Part shown: positions 36,358 to 45,113 of the stretch, in pieces
Numbering within the stretch: position 1 is the stretch's first letter
How the letters are laid out: each line of letters starts with the position of its first letter
NCBI RefSeq assembly: GCF_025195095.1
Contig: NZ_JANAVZ010000001.1
Coordinates: 602,956-666,955, forward strand
Reading direction: 5' to 3'
From: Paracoccus maritimus
Lineage (GTDB): Bacteria; Pseudomonadota; Alphaproteobacteria; Rhodobacterales; Rhodobacteraceae
Length of the DNA stretch: 64,000 nucleotides
Made by a program: the position numbers and the translations under genes
Notes under the pieces: generated by a model
The model's database searches: none
Seen by the model: only the letters and a program-made list of their open reading frames with translations
What the model was told of the DNA's origin: nothing

Positions 36358-38016
36358 CTACAATTCGTCCCGCCAGCGATTGACCAGCGGATAGCGGCGA
36401 TCCAGCCAGAACGCCCTGGTGGAAATGCGCGGTCCGGGGGCGGCCTGATAGCGTTTCCATTCGCTGATATACAGCAGCTTTTCGACCTGTTTCACGGTTT
36501 CGGCGTCGAAGCCCTGGGCAACCAGATCCTTCAGCGCCAGATCCTTTTCGACCAATCCTTCAAGGATCGCATCCAGCACCTCGTAGGGGGGCAGCGAATC
36601 CTCGTCCTTCTGGTCTGGGCGCAGCTCGGCCGAGGGGGGCTTGCTGATGATCTGCGGCGGGATCACCTCGCCCTTGGGGCCCATCATCCAGTCGCGGTGA
36701 TTGGCGTTTCGCCAGCGGCTGGTTTCGAACACCCGTGTCTTGTACAGATCCTTGATGGGGTTATAGCCGCCCGCCATGTCGCCATAGATGGTGGCATAGC
36801 CCACCGCGACCTCGGACTTGTTGCCGGTGGTCAGCAGCATCTCGTTGAACTTGTTCGACAGCGCCATCAGCATCACGCCACGCAGGCGCGACTGGATGTT
36901 CTCTTCGGTCGTGTCGGGCTGGGTCCCCTCCATCAGATGCGCCAGCGCATCGGCCACGGCGTCGCGCGCACCCTCGATATGGACGGTGTCCAGACGTGTG
37001 CCAAGTCGCGTTGCGCAATCGGCGGCGTCGTCCAGACTGCCCTGAGACGTGTATTCCGACGGCAGCATGACGCAGCGCACATTGTCTGGCCCGATCGCGT
37101 CGGCGGCGATGGTCGCGACCAGCGCGGAATCGATGCCGCCCGACAGGCCCAGAACGACCTTGCTGAAGCCCGACTTGCGCAGATATTCCCGCAGGCCCAG
37201 CATCATCGCGTGATAATCCTGTTCCCAGGCATCGGGCTGGGTGGCCATCAGGCCGGGCTGCGCCTGCCAACCCTCGGCGCTGCGGATGAAATCGACATGC
37301 GCGATCGCTTCCTCGAAGGGCGGAAGCTGGACCACCTTCTTGCCGCCCGGGTTCAGCACGAAGCTGGCGCCGTCGTAAAGCTGATCGTCCTGCCCGCCCA
37401 CCATGTTCACATAGACCAGCGGCAGGCCGGTCTCGACCACGCGCCCCACCATGTGACCCATGCGCAGATCCAGTTTTTCGCGGTGATAGGGGCTGCCATT
37501 GGGCACCACCAGAATCTCGGCGCCGGTCTCGGCCAGCGTCTCGGCCACGTCGGGATACCAGCTGTCCTCGCAGATCGGGCTGCCGATCCGGGCATCGCCG
37601 ACGACATAGGGTCCGCTGATCGGGCCGCTGTCGAACAGGCGCAATTCGTCGAACAACTGCTTGTAGGGCAGGTGATGCTTCAGGACGCGGGCCACCAGCT
37701 TGCCGTTCCTGAAGACGAAATAGGCGTTATACAGCTTGTCCCCATCGCGCCAAGGACCGCCGATACCGATGGCGGGGCCGTCCACACAGGCCTCGCCCAC
37801 CGCCATGACGGCGGTCATCGCCTTCTGGGTGAAGGCCGGCTTCAGCACCAGATCCTGGGTCTGATAGCCGGTGATGAACATTTCCGGCAACGCCAGCATG
37901 TCGGCGCCGGCCTGACGCGCGGTCTGCCACGCCTCGCGTGCCTTGCGGGCATTGCCAGACAGGTCGCCGACGGTGGCGTTCAACTGCCCGATGGTCAGGC
38001 GGAAACGGTCGGTCAT
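36358..38016 (-). CDS. nadE: Glutamine-dependent NAD+ synthetase
   Basis: Final step of NAD synthesis, amidating deamido-NAD with ammonia from glutamine. Of 552 residues, the N-terminal nitrilase-type glutaminase domain shows its Glu in ALPEMFITGY, Lys in RVLKHHLPY and Cys in GSPICEDSWYPD. The C-terminal synthetase has the ATP-pyrophosphatase loop LGLSGGIDSALVA and the NKSEVAVGY segment. ATG 38016 is chosen because upstream residues do not match the family. It is divergent from the MORN protein gene (122 bases apart). Confidence 0.97.
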   Translation of the reverse strand: MTDRFRLTIGQLNATVGDLSGNARKAREAWQTARQAGADMLALPEMFITGYQTQDLVLKPAFTQKAMTAVMAVGEACVDGPAIGIGGPWRDGDKLYNAYFVFRNGKLVARVLKHHLPYKQLFDELRLFDSGPISGPYVVGDARIGSPICEDSWYPDVAETLAETGAEILVVPNGSPYHREKLDLRMGHMVGRVVETGLPLVYVNMVGGQDDQLYDGASFVLNPGGKKVVQLPPFEEAIAHVDFIRSAEGWQAQPGLMATQPDAWEQDYHAMMLGLREYLRKSGFSKVVLGLSGGIDSALVATIAADAIGPDNVRCVMLPSEYTSQGSLDDAADCATRLGTRLDTVHIEGARDAVADALAHLMEGTQPDTTEENIQSRLRGVMLMALSNKFNEMLLTTGNKSEVAVGYATIYGDMAGGYNPIKDLYKTRVFETSRWRNANHRDWMMGPKGEVIPPQIISKPPSAELRPDQKDEDSLPPYEVLDAILEGLVEKDLALKDLVAQGFDAETVKQVEKLLYISEWKRYQAAPGPRISTRAFWLDRRYPLVNRWRDEL

Positions 38017-38138
38017 GGCAGGGCCCCCTGTGTTTTCGCATCCGTGATAGGGGATCATTCCTGAAAGGAAAAGTCGGGCTTTGCGCGTGACGTCCGGTTG
38101 CGATAGACCATGAGGCAAAAGACGAAGGGTGCGGGTTG

Positions 38139-39608
38139 ATGAAGGCAGCATTTCGGGCAGGTTTGGCGGCGCTGGCCATATTCACGACCACGACTGTGGC
38201 CGATGCGCAGGTCATCACCAAGAAATACGACGATGGCGGCGTCTATGAAGGCACGTTCCGCAATGGCCGCCAGCACGGTCAGGGCAGCTATACTCTGCCC
38301 AATGGCTATCGCTACGAGGGCGATTGGGTCGATGGTCAGATCATGGGGCAGGGCACCGCGACCTTCCCGAACGGATCGGTCTATGTCGGCCAGTTCGCCG
38401 GCGGCAAGCCCGACGGCAAGGGCAAGATCACCTATGGCGATGGCGGCACCTATGAAGGCGACTGGATCGGCGGCGAGATCACCGGCGAGGGCGAGGCGCA
38501 GTATGCCAATGGCAGCGTCTACAAGGGACAGTTCGTCAAGGGCCTGCACCAGGGCAAAGGCGTGCTGACCCAGCCGAATGGCTACAAATACGAAGGCGAC
38601 TGGAATGCCGGGGTCAAGGAAGGCCAGGGCCGGATCACCTATCCCGACGGGTCGATCTATGAAGGCGGCATGCTGGCCGGGCAGCGTGCCGGGCGCGGCA
38701 AGCTGACCATGGCCGACGGGATGACCTATGACGGGATCTGGTCGGCGGGCCAGATGTCGGGCACCGGCGTTCTGGTTCAGGCGTCGGGCGACCGCTACGA
38801 GGGCCGGATGGTGGCGGGCAAGCGCGAGGGGCAGGGCATTGCGACCTATGCCAACGGCGATGTCTATGACGGCCAGTTCAGTGCCGACCGTCGCCACGGC
38901 ACCGGCACGTTCACCGGCACCGATGGTTATGTCTATACCGGCGACTGGGTCGAGGGCCGGATGGAGGGCAGCGGCCGGATCACCTATCCCGACGGTTCGG
39001 TCTATGTCGGTCAGATGAAGGACGACCGGCCCGACGGCACGGGCAAGATCACCTATCCCGACGGATCGACCTATGAGGGCCAGTGGAACGCAGGCGTGAT
39101 CGAGGGCGAGGGCAAGGCCACCTATGCCAACGGCATGGTCTATGAAGGCAGTTTCCGGAACGCCCGCAACGACGGTCAGGGCCGGATGTCCTATCCCGAC
39201 GGCTACGTCTATACCGGGGCGTGGAAAGACGGCCAGCGGCATGGCGACGGCCAGGCGACCTATCCGGATGGCACCGTCTATACCGGCAGCTTCGCGAACG
39301 GTCTCAGGGCGGGGCAGGGCAAGCTGACCACCCCCGACGGTTTCGTGTACGAGGGCGGCTGGAAGGATGGCGAGATCGACGGAGACGGGGTCGCCACCTA
39401 TGCCAATGGCGACCGCTATGAAGGGAACTTCGTTGCGGGAAAGCGGCAGGGCCAAGGCGTGATGCGCTATGCGACGGGGCAGGTCGCCTCGGGCGAATGG
39501 CAGGACAACCGGCTGATCGAGGCTGACGACGCTGCGGCGGAAACCCCGCCCGCCGCACAGCCGCAGGGTGAGGCACCCGACCTGCCCGCCGAGGGCGGCG
39601 GCAACTGA
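38139..39608 (+). CDS. Secreted MORN-repeat protein
   Basis: 489 residues. A signal peptide (MKAAFRAGLAALAIF through VADAQ) is followed by 18 uninterrupted 23-residue MORN repeats (consensus YPDGSxYEGxWxxGxxxGxGxxT) and one partial. The tail is short and Pro/Ala/Gly-rich (AAAETPPAAQPQGEAPDLP). MORN arrays form a long twisted beta sheet that in other organisms binds lipids or acts as a scaffold. The signal peptide places it in the periplasm or outside. There is no catalytic domain. ATG 38139 is directly preceded by an in-frame TTG. Function unknown. Confidence 0.88.
   Translation: MKAAFRAGLAALAIFTTTTVADAQVITKKYDDGGVYEGTFRNGRQHGQGSYTLPNGYRYEGDWVDGQIMGQGTATFPNGSVYVGQFAGGKPDGKGKITYGDGGTYEGDWIGGEITGEGEAQYANGSVYKGQFVKGLHQGKGVLTQPNGYKYEGDWNAGVKEGQGRITYPDGSIYEGGMLAGQRAGRGKLTMADGMTYDGIWSAGQMSGTGVLVQASGDRYEGRMVAGKREGQGIATYANGDVYDGQFSADRRHGTGTFTGTDGYVYTGDWVEGRMEGSGRITYPDGSVYVGQMKDDRPDGTGKITYPDGSTYEGQWNAGVIEGEGKATYANGMVYEGSFRNARNDGQGRMSYPDGYVYTGAWKDGQRHGDGQATYPDGTVYTGSFANGLRAGQGKLTTPDGFVYEGGWKDGEIDGDGVATYANGDRYEGNFVAGKRQGQGVMRYATGQVASGEWQDNRLIEADDAAAETPPAAQPQGEAPDLPAEGGGN
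38226..39467 (+). repeat. 69-bp tandem repeats encoding MORN units
   Basis: Eighteen head-to-tail 69-base units within the MORN gene, diverged in sequence but fixed in length, with no insertion or deletion between units. Units 12 and 13 share the same YPDGS start, suggesting more recent duplication. Copy number may vary between strains. Confidence 0.88.
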
Positions 39609-39731
39609 CAGCCCGCAGACATCGCACCGGCACAGCGGACATTCGCATCTGGTGTGGGGGCGCCGCCGCCCGGCTTGCGTTGCCCCGCGAAACTGATCTA
39701 GCCTGATGCGCTTGCAACAAGGACGCCGGAA

Positions 39732-40904
39732 TTGAGCCTGCCCGACACCCCCCTCGACACCGCGCCGGACGATCATCGCGGCAGGCTTTCAGACCCTGCG
39801 CGGCTGGCGTCGCTGAAAGCGTCCGACCTGATGGACAGTCTGCCCGAGGAGACGTTCGACCGGGTGATCCGGCTGGCGTCACGCCTGACCGGAGCGCCTG
39901 TCGGGCTTTTCTCTCTGGTCGATGAGACGCGGCAGTTCTTCAAGGCGCAGGCGGGCTTGCCCGACGGTGTCGCCGAATCCCGCCAGACCCCGCTCAGCCA
40001 TTCGCTTTGTCAGTATGTCGTCAGCCGCGATGCCCCGCTGGTCGTGTCGGATGCGCTGCAAAGCCCGCTGCTACGCGACAACGGTGCTGTGCACGACCTG
40101 AAGGTCAGCGCCTATCTGGGCGTGCCGATCCATGCGCCCGACGGCCAGGCTATCGGTTCGCTGTGCGCCATCGACACCTCGTCCCGGGATTGGTCCGAGG
40201 ATCAGATCGATTCGATGCACAGCCTGGCCGCAATGGTCGAAAGCGAACTTGCGCTGCGGCATGCCGCGGCCGCGCGGCAGTTGCTGCTGTCCGAGATGAA
40301 CCACCGCGTGAAAAATCTTTTCACCGTGGTGTCGGCCATCGTCCGCATCAGCCGGCGCGCGCACGAAGATGACGCGGATGCTCTGGCGGCCGAGATTGAA
40401 CAGCGCCTTCAGGCGTTATCGGCGGCGCACGGGCTGATCGCGCCGAGCGTGGCGTCTGACAAGTTGGCGGCTGGCAGCGTCCCGCTTGACCGGCTGATCG
40501 AAACCCTGACCGCGCCCTATCAGCGGCCGGGCCTGTCGCTGGATTTTCAAGGGCCGCAGATCGATCTGGGGCCACGCGCCGCAGCGACTCTGGCGCTGGT
40601 CTTTCACGAAATGATCACGAACGCCGCAAAATACGGCGCGCTGCGCGATGGCGGCGGGCGGCTGGCGATCGGATGGCGGCTGGGGGGCAATTCGCTGCAA
40701 CTGGACTGGTCGGAAACGTCGACCGATCCGGACACGACGGGTGGCGATGCCGAAATATCGACCGATCCCTCCGCGCCGGGTTTCGGATCGCAGCTGATCG
40801 ATCTTCTGGTGGCAGGGCCTCTTGAAGGGCAGATCACCGGCGGCGGTGCGGCCTCGGGGCTTGTGCGCAATTTCAGCCTGCCGCTGGCCTCGCTGTCACG
40901 CTGA
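39732..40904 (+). CDS. GAF-domain HWE-family sensor histidine kinase
   Basis: 390 residues, no membrane segments, so cytoplasmic. A GAF domain spans about 35-170 (APVGLFSLVDETRQFFKAQ; YLGVPIHAPDGQAIGSLCAID). The kinase core has His191 in SEMNHRVKN, the N box HEMITNAAKYGAL, and Trp-x-Glu in LDWSETS, the triplet that defines HWE kinases. In alphaproteobacteria these often read light, redox or general stress and feed PhyR-type pathways, but no partner gene is adjacent. It starts at TTG 39732 behind a weak purine stretch; the next in-frame ATG (residue 34) would remove little of the GAF domain. Confidence 0.9.
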   Translation: MSLPDTPLDTAPDDHRGRLSDPARLASLKASDLMDSLPEETFDRVIRLASRLTGAPVGLFSLVDETRQFFKAQAGLPDGVAESRQTPLSHSLCQYVVSRDAPLVVSDALQSPLLRDNGAVHDLKVSAYLGVPIHAPDGQAIGSLCAIDTSSRDWSEDQIDSMHSLAAMVESELALRHAAAARQLLLSEMNHRVKNLFTVVSAIVRISRRAHEDDADALAAEIEQRLQALSAAHGLIAPSVASDKLAAGSVPLDRLIETLTAPYQRPGLSLDFQGPQIDLGPRAAATLALVFHEMITNAAKYGALRDGGGRLAIGWRLGGNSLQLDWSETSTDPDTTGGDAEISTDPSAPGFGSQLIDLLVAGPLEGQITGGGAASGLVRNFSLPLASLSR

Positions 40905-41900
40905 ACCGGCGCTGGCCGAACCGTCGCGCAGATCGTCGTCGCGGATCGTGTCCATGACCCGGACCAGTTCCGACGAGATGCGCGGTTCGGACAGGGCGTG
41001 ACCCGATGCGGGGATGATCCGCAATTCGCAGCCCGGCCAGCCCTCGGCCAACTCATGCGCGGTTCCGGGCGGGCACACCATGTCATAGCGGCCCTGAACG
41101 ATCACCGCGGGCAAATGTTCGATCCGGTGGCGGTCACGCAGAAGCTGACCTTCCTCCAGAAAGCACTGGTTGCTGAAATAATGATTCTCTAGCCGGGCGA
41201 AGGCGCGGGCATATTCGGCGGGCGCGTGGCTGACCGGTGCCGATTGCAGGCCCGCCAGCGCGTTTTCCCACATCAGCCAGGGCAGGGCATAGCGGCCCTG
41301 CCGTCCCGCGTCTTCCGAAAACAGGCGGCGATGATACGCGCCGATCATGTCGTGGCGCTCCGCCTCGGGGATGGGATCCTGAAACCGCGCCCACAGATCG
41401 GGAAAGAACCGCGCCGCGCCGCCGCCATAGAACCAGTCCAGCTCGCGTTGCCGGCCAAGAAAGACCCCCCGCAGCACCAGTCCGGTGACATGGTCGGGTT
41501 GCGCCTCGGCATAGGCCAGCGCCAGCGTTGCGCCCCAGCTGCCGCCGAACAGCAGCCAGGCCGGGATGTCCAGATCGGCGCGGATGCGTTCGATATCGGC
41601 GACCAGATGCTGCGTCGTGTTCGCCTCGACCGATGCGGTGGGCCGCGACCGGCCACAGCCGCGCTGGTCGAACAGCACGATCCGGAAATGGGCCGGATCG
41701 AAGAACCTGCGCATGAACGGGCTGCATCCGCCACCAGGCCCGCCATGCAGCACAAGCACCGGCCGTCCCTCCGGATTGCCGCATTGCTCGATATACAGAC
41801 GATGTCCGTCGCCCACATTCAGGATGCGGCGGTCGAAGGGATCGTCCGCCGGGTGCAGGCGGCCATGTGTCGCGGAGATTTGCCCTGCCATTCGGTCCAT
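40896..41900 (-). CDS. pip: Proline iminopeptidase
   Basis: Serine peptidase removing N-terminal proline; alpha/beta hydrolase of 334 residues (family S33). The oxyanion motif HGGPGGG is at 52-58, nucleophile Ser121 in GGSWG, the catalytic Asp in [11 protein letters not shown] and His in [18 protein letters not shown] is also typical of the group. ATG 41900 is taken; ATG 41891 is possible and would drop three residues. It overlaps the HWE kinase gene tail-to-tail by nine bases and is divergent from ubiG with only 48 bases between. Confidence 0.95.
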   Translation of the reverse strand: MDRMAGQISATHGRLHPADDPFDRRILNVGDGHRLYIEQCGNPEGRPVLVLHGGPGGGCSPFMRRFFDPAHFRIVLFDQRGCGRSRPTASVEANTTQHLVADIERIRADLDIPAWLLFGGSWGATLALAYAEAQPDHVTGLVLRGVFLGRQRELDWFYGGGAARFFPDLWARFQDPIPEAERHDMIGAYHRRLFSEDAGRQGRYALPWLMWENALAGLQSAPVSHAPAEYARAFARLENHYFSNQCFLEEGQLLRDRHRIEHLPAVIVQGRYDMVCPPGTAHELAEGWPGCELRIIPASGHALSEPRISSELVRVMDTIRDDDLRDGSASAGSA

Positions 41901-41948
41901 CCGACCAGTATAGACACAACCGACAGCGCCTGCCAGAAGGACCGAAGC

Positions 41949-42683
41949 ATGACCAGCATCGACCCCGACGAAATTGCCAAGTTCGAGGCGATGGCCGCAG
42001 AATGGTGGGATCCCAAGGGCAAGTTCAGGCCGTTGCACCTGATGAACCCGGTGCGTCTGGATTACATCGCCACCCAGATCGCGGCCGAGTTTGGCCGCGA
42101 TCGCAAGGGCGCCCGGCCATTCGATGGGCTGCGTATTCTGGATATCGGCTGCGGCGGTGGCCTTGTCGCGGAACCGATGGCGCGTCTGGGCGCCGATGTC
42201 GTGGGTGCGGACGCCGCCCAGGGCAATATCGCAGTCGCCGGGCTTCACGCCGACCAGCAGGGCCTTGCGATCGACTATCGCGCCACGACCGCCGAGGCAC
42301 TGGCAGATGCGGGCGAGCGGTTCGATGTTGTTATGGCGCTTGAGATCGTGGAACATGTCGCCGATCCGGGGGCCTTCATCGCCACCTGCCGCGATCTGCT
42401 GCGTCCCGGCGGACTGGTAATCATGTCCACACTGAACCGCACCGCGAAAAGCTTCGGCGCGGCGATCATCGGGGCCGAATGGATCATGCGCTGGCTGCCC
42501 AGGGGCACGCATGACTGGGCACGCTTCATCAAGCCGGACGAACTGGCCGCGATGGCCGCAACGGCAGGCTGCAATGTCGTGGATCGGCGCGGCATGGTCT
42601 TCAACCCGATCGGTTTCGGGTGGCACCTGTCGGACCGCGATCTGTCGGTCAACTATATCCTGACGGCGCGGCGCCCGACCTGA
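41949..42683 (+). CDS. ubiG: Ubiquinone biosynthesis O-methyltransferase
   Basis: SAM-dependent enzyme making both O-methylations of the ubiquinone ring. Of 244 residues, the N-terminus contains [19 protein letters not shown], a UbiG signature. Motif I is [19 protein letters not shown] and the membrane-interacting segment is [21 protein letters not shown] followed by [21 protein letters not shown] precedes ATG 41949. The long open frame upstream is antisense to pip and is ignored. Confidence 0.97.
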   Translation: MTSIDPDEIAKFEAMAAEWWDPKGKFRPLHLMNPVRLDYIATQIAAEFGRDRKGARPFDGLRILDIGCGGGLVAEPMARLGADVVGADAAQGNIAVAGLHADQQGLAIDYRATTAEALADAGERFDVVMALEIVEHVADPGAFIATCRDLLRPGGLVIMSTLNRTAKSFGAAIIGAEWIMRWLPRGTHDWARFIKPDELAAMAATAGCNVVDRRGMVFNPIGFGWHLSDRDLSVNYILTARRPT

Positions 42684-42693
42684 CCGGCCAACC

Positions 42694-43167
42694 TCAGTCC
42701 GGCCCGCCCTCAAGCCGGATGCGCAGTTCCCGCAACACCGGCAGCGCGCCGCGCACCCGATCCGCCCCGATATCGCGCACCACTTCGGCAATCAGCGGCA
42801 TGAACGCGGCGATTGCCGCATCCCGCGCCGCGCGACCCGCCGGGCTGATCGACACGAATTTCCGCCGCGCGTCGTCCCAATCCGGGCGGATATGAACATG
42901 CCCGGCCCATTCCAGCCGCGACAGCGTGTTGGTCATCGCGCCGCGTGTGACGTGGAACGCCTCGGCCAACTGGGCGGGGGTGCGTTCCTCGTTCACATGC
43001 GCCAGCAGATTCAGCACCGAGAAATGAGAGATCTGCATGCCGCGCGGCAGCGCCTTGCTGATCAGGTTGCGTGACAGCTGATCGGCAATCAGCACCTCGG
43101 CGAACAGGCTTGCGGCCAGCCGGTCGGTCGATTGCGGTTTCTCGATGTCTGTCACGGGCTTGTTCAT
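42694..43167 (-). CDS. MarR-family transcriptional regulator
   Basis: 157-residue winged-helix regulator. The wHTH region reads ISHFSVLNLLAHVNEERTPAQLAEAFHVTRGAMTNTLSRLEWAGHV, followed by the wing RPDWDDARRKFVSISPAGRAA with the conserved Asp-Arg of MarR wings. It probably binds DNA as a dimer and responds to a small ligand. It is the last gene of a minus-strand run (glutaredoxin, Nit amidase, MarR), 15 bases after the Nit amidase gene, so it may control that group. Ligand unknown. Confidence 0.92.
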   Translation of the reverse strand: MNKPVTDIEKPQSTDRLAASLFAEVLIADQLSRNLISKALPRGMQISHFSVLNLLAHVNEERTPAQLAEAFHVTRGAMTNTLSRLEWAGHVHIRPDWDDARRKFVSISPAGRAARDAAIAAFMPLIAEVVRDIGADRVRGALPVLRELRIRLEGGPD

Positions 43168-43182
43168 TGTCTGGGCAAGGTC

Positions 43183-44037
43183 TCACGGGCCGTCGAACGG
43201 CCTGTCATGGGTCAGCGAGGGAATGCGCGACCGTGCCCTGTCAACTGCCCCAAGGTCAAGCTCGACCATGCTCAGACCTTGCGTCACGCCCCCGTCAGCC
43301 AGCACCTTGCCCCAGGGATCGACGGCAAGGCTGTGCCCGTGGCTGCGGCGCGGCACTCGATCGGGGCTGTGCGGCGCGTCATGCGTGCCGCATTGCGCGG
43401 GGGCCAGCACAAAGCAGCCGGTCTCAATGGCGCGCGCGCGCATCAGCACCTCCCAATGCGCGGCGCCGGTTGTCGGGCTGAAGGCCGAGGGCACCGTCAG
43501 GATCCGCGCACCGGCCTGCGCCAGCTTGCGGTAAAGATGCGGGAACCGCAGATCATAGCAGATCGTCAACCCCACCGGCACACCTGCCGCCTTGGTCACC
43601 ACCGCCCGATCGCCGGGGCGATAGGCGGCGCTCTCGCGATATTGCTCGGTCTCGGAAATTTTCACGTCGAACATGTGCAGCTTGTCATAGCTGGCCGCGA
43701 CCTCGCCGTCGGGATCGATCAGGATGCTGCGGTTGACGAAACGGTCGCCATCGCCGGATTTCAGCGCCAGCGATCCGATCAGCAGCCAGATCCCGGCGGC
43801 GCGCGCCTCGGATCGCAATGCCGACAGGGTCGGATCCTTGGCCTGGACATGCAGCACCGCCTCCTGACGCTTGCGATCCGGCGACAGGATATTCGTCGCC
43901 TCGGGCGTCAGCACCAGCTGCGCACCCTCGGCAGCCGCCTGCCGGATCAGCGGAATGGTCTGCGACAGATTCGCGATCGGATCGTCGCTGACGTTCAGCT
44001 GGACCAGCCCGACCTTCAACATGTCGCCGCCGGTCAT
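43183..44037 (-). CDS. Nit-type amidase, probable deaminated glutathione amidase
   Basis: Carbon-nitrogen hydrolase of 284 residues with the Glu-Lys-Cys triad: Glu46 in LTPEATN, Lys119 in YDKLHMFDV, Cys160 in LTICYDLRFPHLY. PSAFSPTTGAAHWEVLMRAR and GHSLAVDPWG are characteristic of the Nit1/NitFhit branch, which hydrolyses deaminated glutathione made by transaminase side reactions. The start overlaps the glutaredoxin stop (ATGA), a fitting glutathione context. A general omega-amidase role is the alternative. Confidence 0.88.
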   Translation of the reverse strand: MTGGDMLKVGLVQLNVSDDPIANLSQTIPLIRQAAAEGAQLVLTPEATNILSPDRKRQEAVLHVQAKDPTLSALRSEARAAGIWLLIGSLALKSGDGDRFVNRSILIDPDGEVAASYDKLHMFDVKISETEQYRESAAYRPGDRAVVTKAAGVPVGLTICYDLRFPHLYRKLAQAGARILTVPSAFSPTTGAAHWEVLMRARAIETGCFVLAPAQCGTHDAPHSPDRVPRRSHGHSLAVDPWGKVLADGGVTQGLSMVELDLGAVDRARSRIPSLTHDRPFDGP

Positions 44038-44309
44038 GCCGCTTTGCCCTGCAGCAGCGGGTCCAGCTTGCCGGCGCGCTCCAGCGCGTGCAATTCATCG
44101 CTGCCGCCGACATGGGTTTCGCCGACAAAGATCTGCGGCACCGTGCGCTTGCCGTGGGCGCGCTGCATCATCTCGGCCCGGCGTTCGGGTTCGGCGCCGA
44201 CATCGATCTCGGCATAGCTGACATTCTTGCGATCCAGCAGCGCCTTGGCAGCGATGCAGAACGGGCAGGTGCGGGTGGCGTAGATTTCGACTGTAGGTTT
44301 CTGGGTCAT
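44034..44309 (-). CDS. grxC: Glutaredoxin 3
   Basis: Glutathione-dependent dithiol oxidoreductase of 91 residues, thioredoxin fold. The active site is CPFC (Cys15, Cys18). TVPQIFVGETHVGGSDEL carries the cis-Pro and the glutathione-binding GG-S-D. ATG 44309 is chosen by family length; the frame extends 10 codons upstream without support. It is coupled to the Nit amidase downstream by ATGA overlap and lies 32 bases after comF on the same strand. Confidence 0.96.
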   Translation of the reverse strand: MTQKPTVEIYATRTCPFCIAAKALLDRKNVSYAEIDVGAEPERRAEMMQRAHGKRTVPQIFVGETHVGGSDELHALERAGKLDPLLQGKAA

Positions 44310-44341
44310 GGCGTTCCGGTCATCAGGTTCCAGGGACAAAT

Positions 44342-45109
44342 CTAGTCATCCTTGACCGCGCGCGCCAGAACCGCGACCGATATTGGACCCGAACCAGCCG
44401 CCAGCAGCGCCTCGGCGGCTGCGGCCAGCGTCGCGCCCGAGGTCATAACGTCGTCGACCAGCAGCACCGCCCGGCCTTCGATCCGCGCGCTGCGGCGCGG
44501 GTTCACCCCCAGCGCACCGGCGATATTGGCAAAACGGTCGCTGACATTGCGATGGTCCTGACCCTGCGTGTGGCGGTGGCGGATCAGCAGATCGGGCATA
44601 TGTTGCAGCCCGCGTAACCTTGCCAGATGCGCCGAGACCAGTGCCGCCTGGTTGTAGCGCCGCTTCATCAGCCGCCGAAGATGCAGCGGGACCGGCGCGA
44701 CGACCATGCCCGGCCGCACGAGCGGCGCGGCCGAACGGGACAGCCAGCCCGCCAGAAAGGGCGCCAGGTCGGGCCGGTCGCCATGTTTCAGCGACAGGAT
44801 CAGGCTGCGACCCGTGCCGGAATAGACCATCGCCGCGCGGCCGTGCCGCCAGGGACGCGCGATCGCCAGGCAATCGTCGCAGATCAGCGATTCGTCGTCG
44901 GTGCGGCAGGTGCCATCATCGGGCAGCGGGGCGCCGCAGCGGTTGCACGCGGTGCCGGTGATGAAGCGGGTCTCGCGCCAGCAATCCGGACACAGCCCCG
45001 TGTCGTCTTCGGCGCTGCCCGCGACGGGCACGCCGCAACCGATGCATTGCGGCGGATACAGCAGTGCCAGCGCGCCTTTCATCGCCCTGCGAAGCACCCT
45101 ATGTTGCAT
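44342..45109 (-). CDS. ComF-family phosphoribosyltransferase-like protein
   Basis: About 255 residues. The N-terminal part carries paired zinc-ribbon cysteines (CIGCG, CPDC, CNRCG, CDDC). The C-terminal part is a phosphoribosyltransferase fold with the PRPP loop VLLVDDVMTSGAT. ComF proteins take part in handling incoming single-stranded DNA during natural transformation. The start is unsure: ATG 45115, 45109 and 45082 are all in frame. The first would overlap the start codon of the divergent methyltransferase-like gene, so 45109 is used. Confidence 0.88.
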   Translation of the reverse strand: MQHRVLRRAMKGALALLYPPQCIGCGVPVAGSAEDDTGLCPDCWRETRFITGTACNRCGAPLPDDGTCRTDDESLICDDCLAIARPWRHGRAAMVYSGTGRSLILSLKHGDRPDLAPFLAGWLSRSAAPLVRPGMVVAPVPLHLRRLMKRRYNQAALVSAHLARLRGLQHMPDLLIRHRHTQGQDHRNVSDRFANIAGALGVNPRRSARIEGRAVLLVDDVMTSGATLAAAAEALLAAGSGPISVAVLARAVKDD

Positions 45110-45113
45110 CCCC

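Noticed and set aside
36355..38064. 569-codon plus-strand frame over nadE, and a similar minus-strand frame over the MORN gene
   Set aside because: Antisense shadows; the MORN antisense frame only mirrors the tandem repeats.
38226..39467. CRISPR or satellite array
   Set aside because: The regular 69-base period is a protein-coding MORN array in one intact frame, with diverged units and no spacers.
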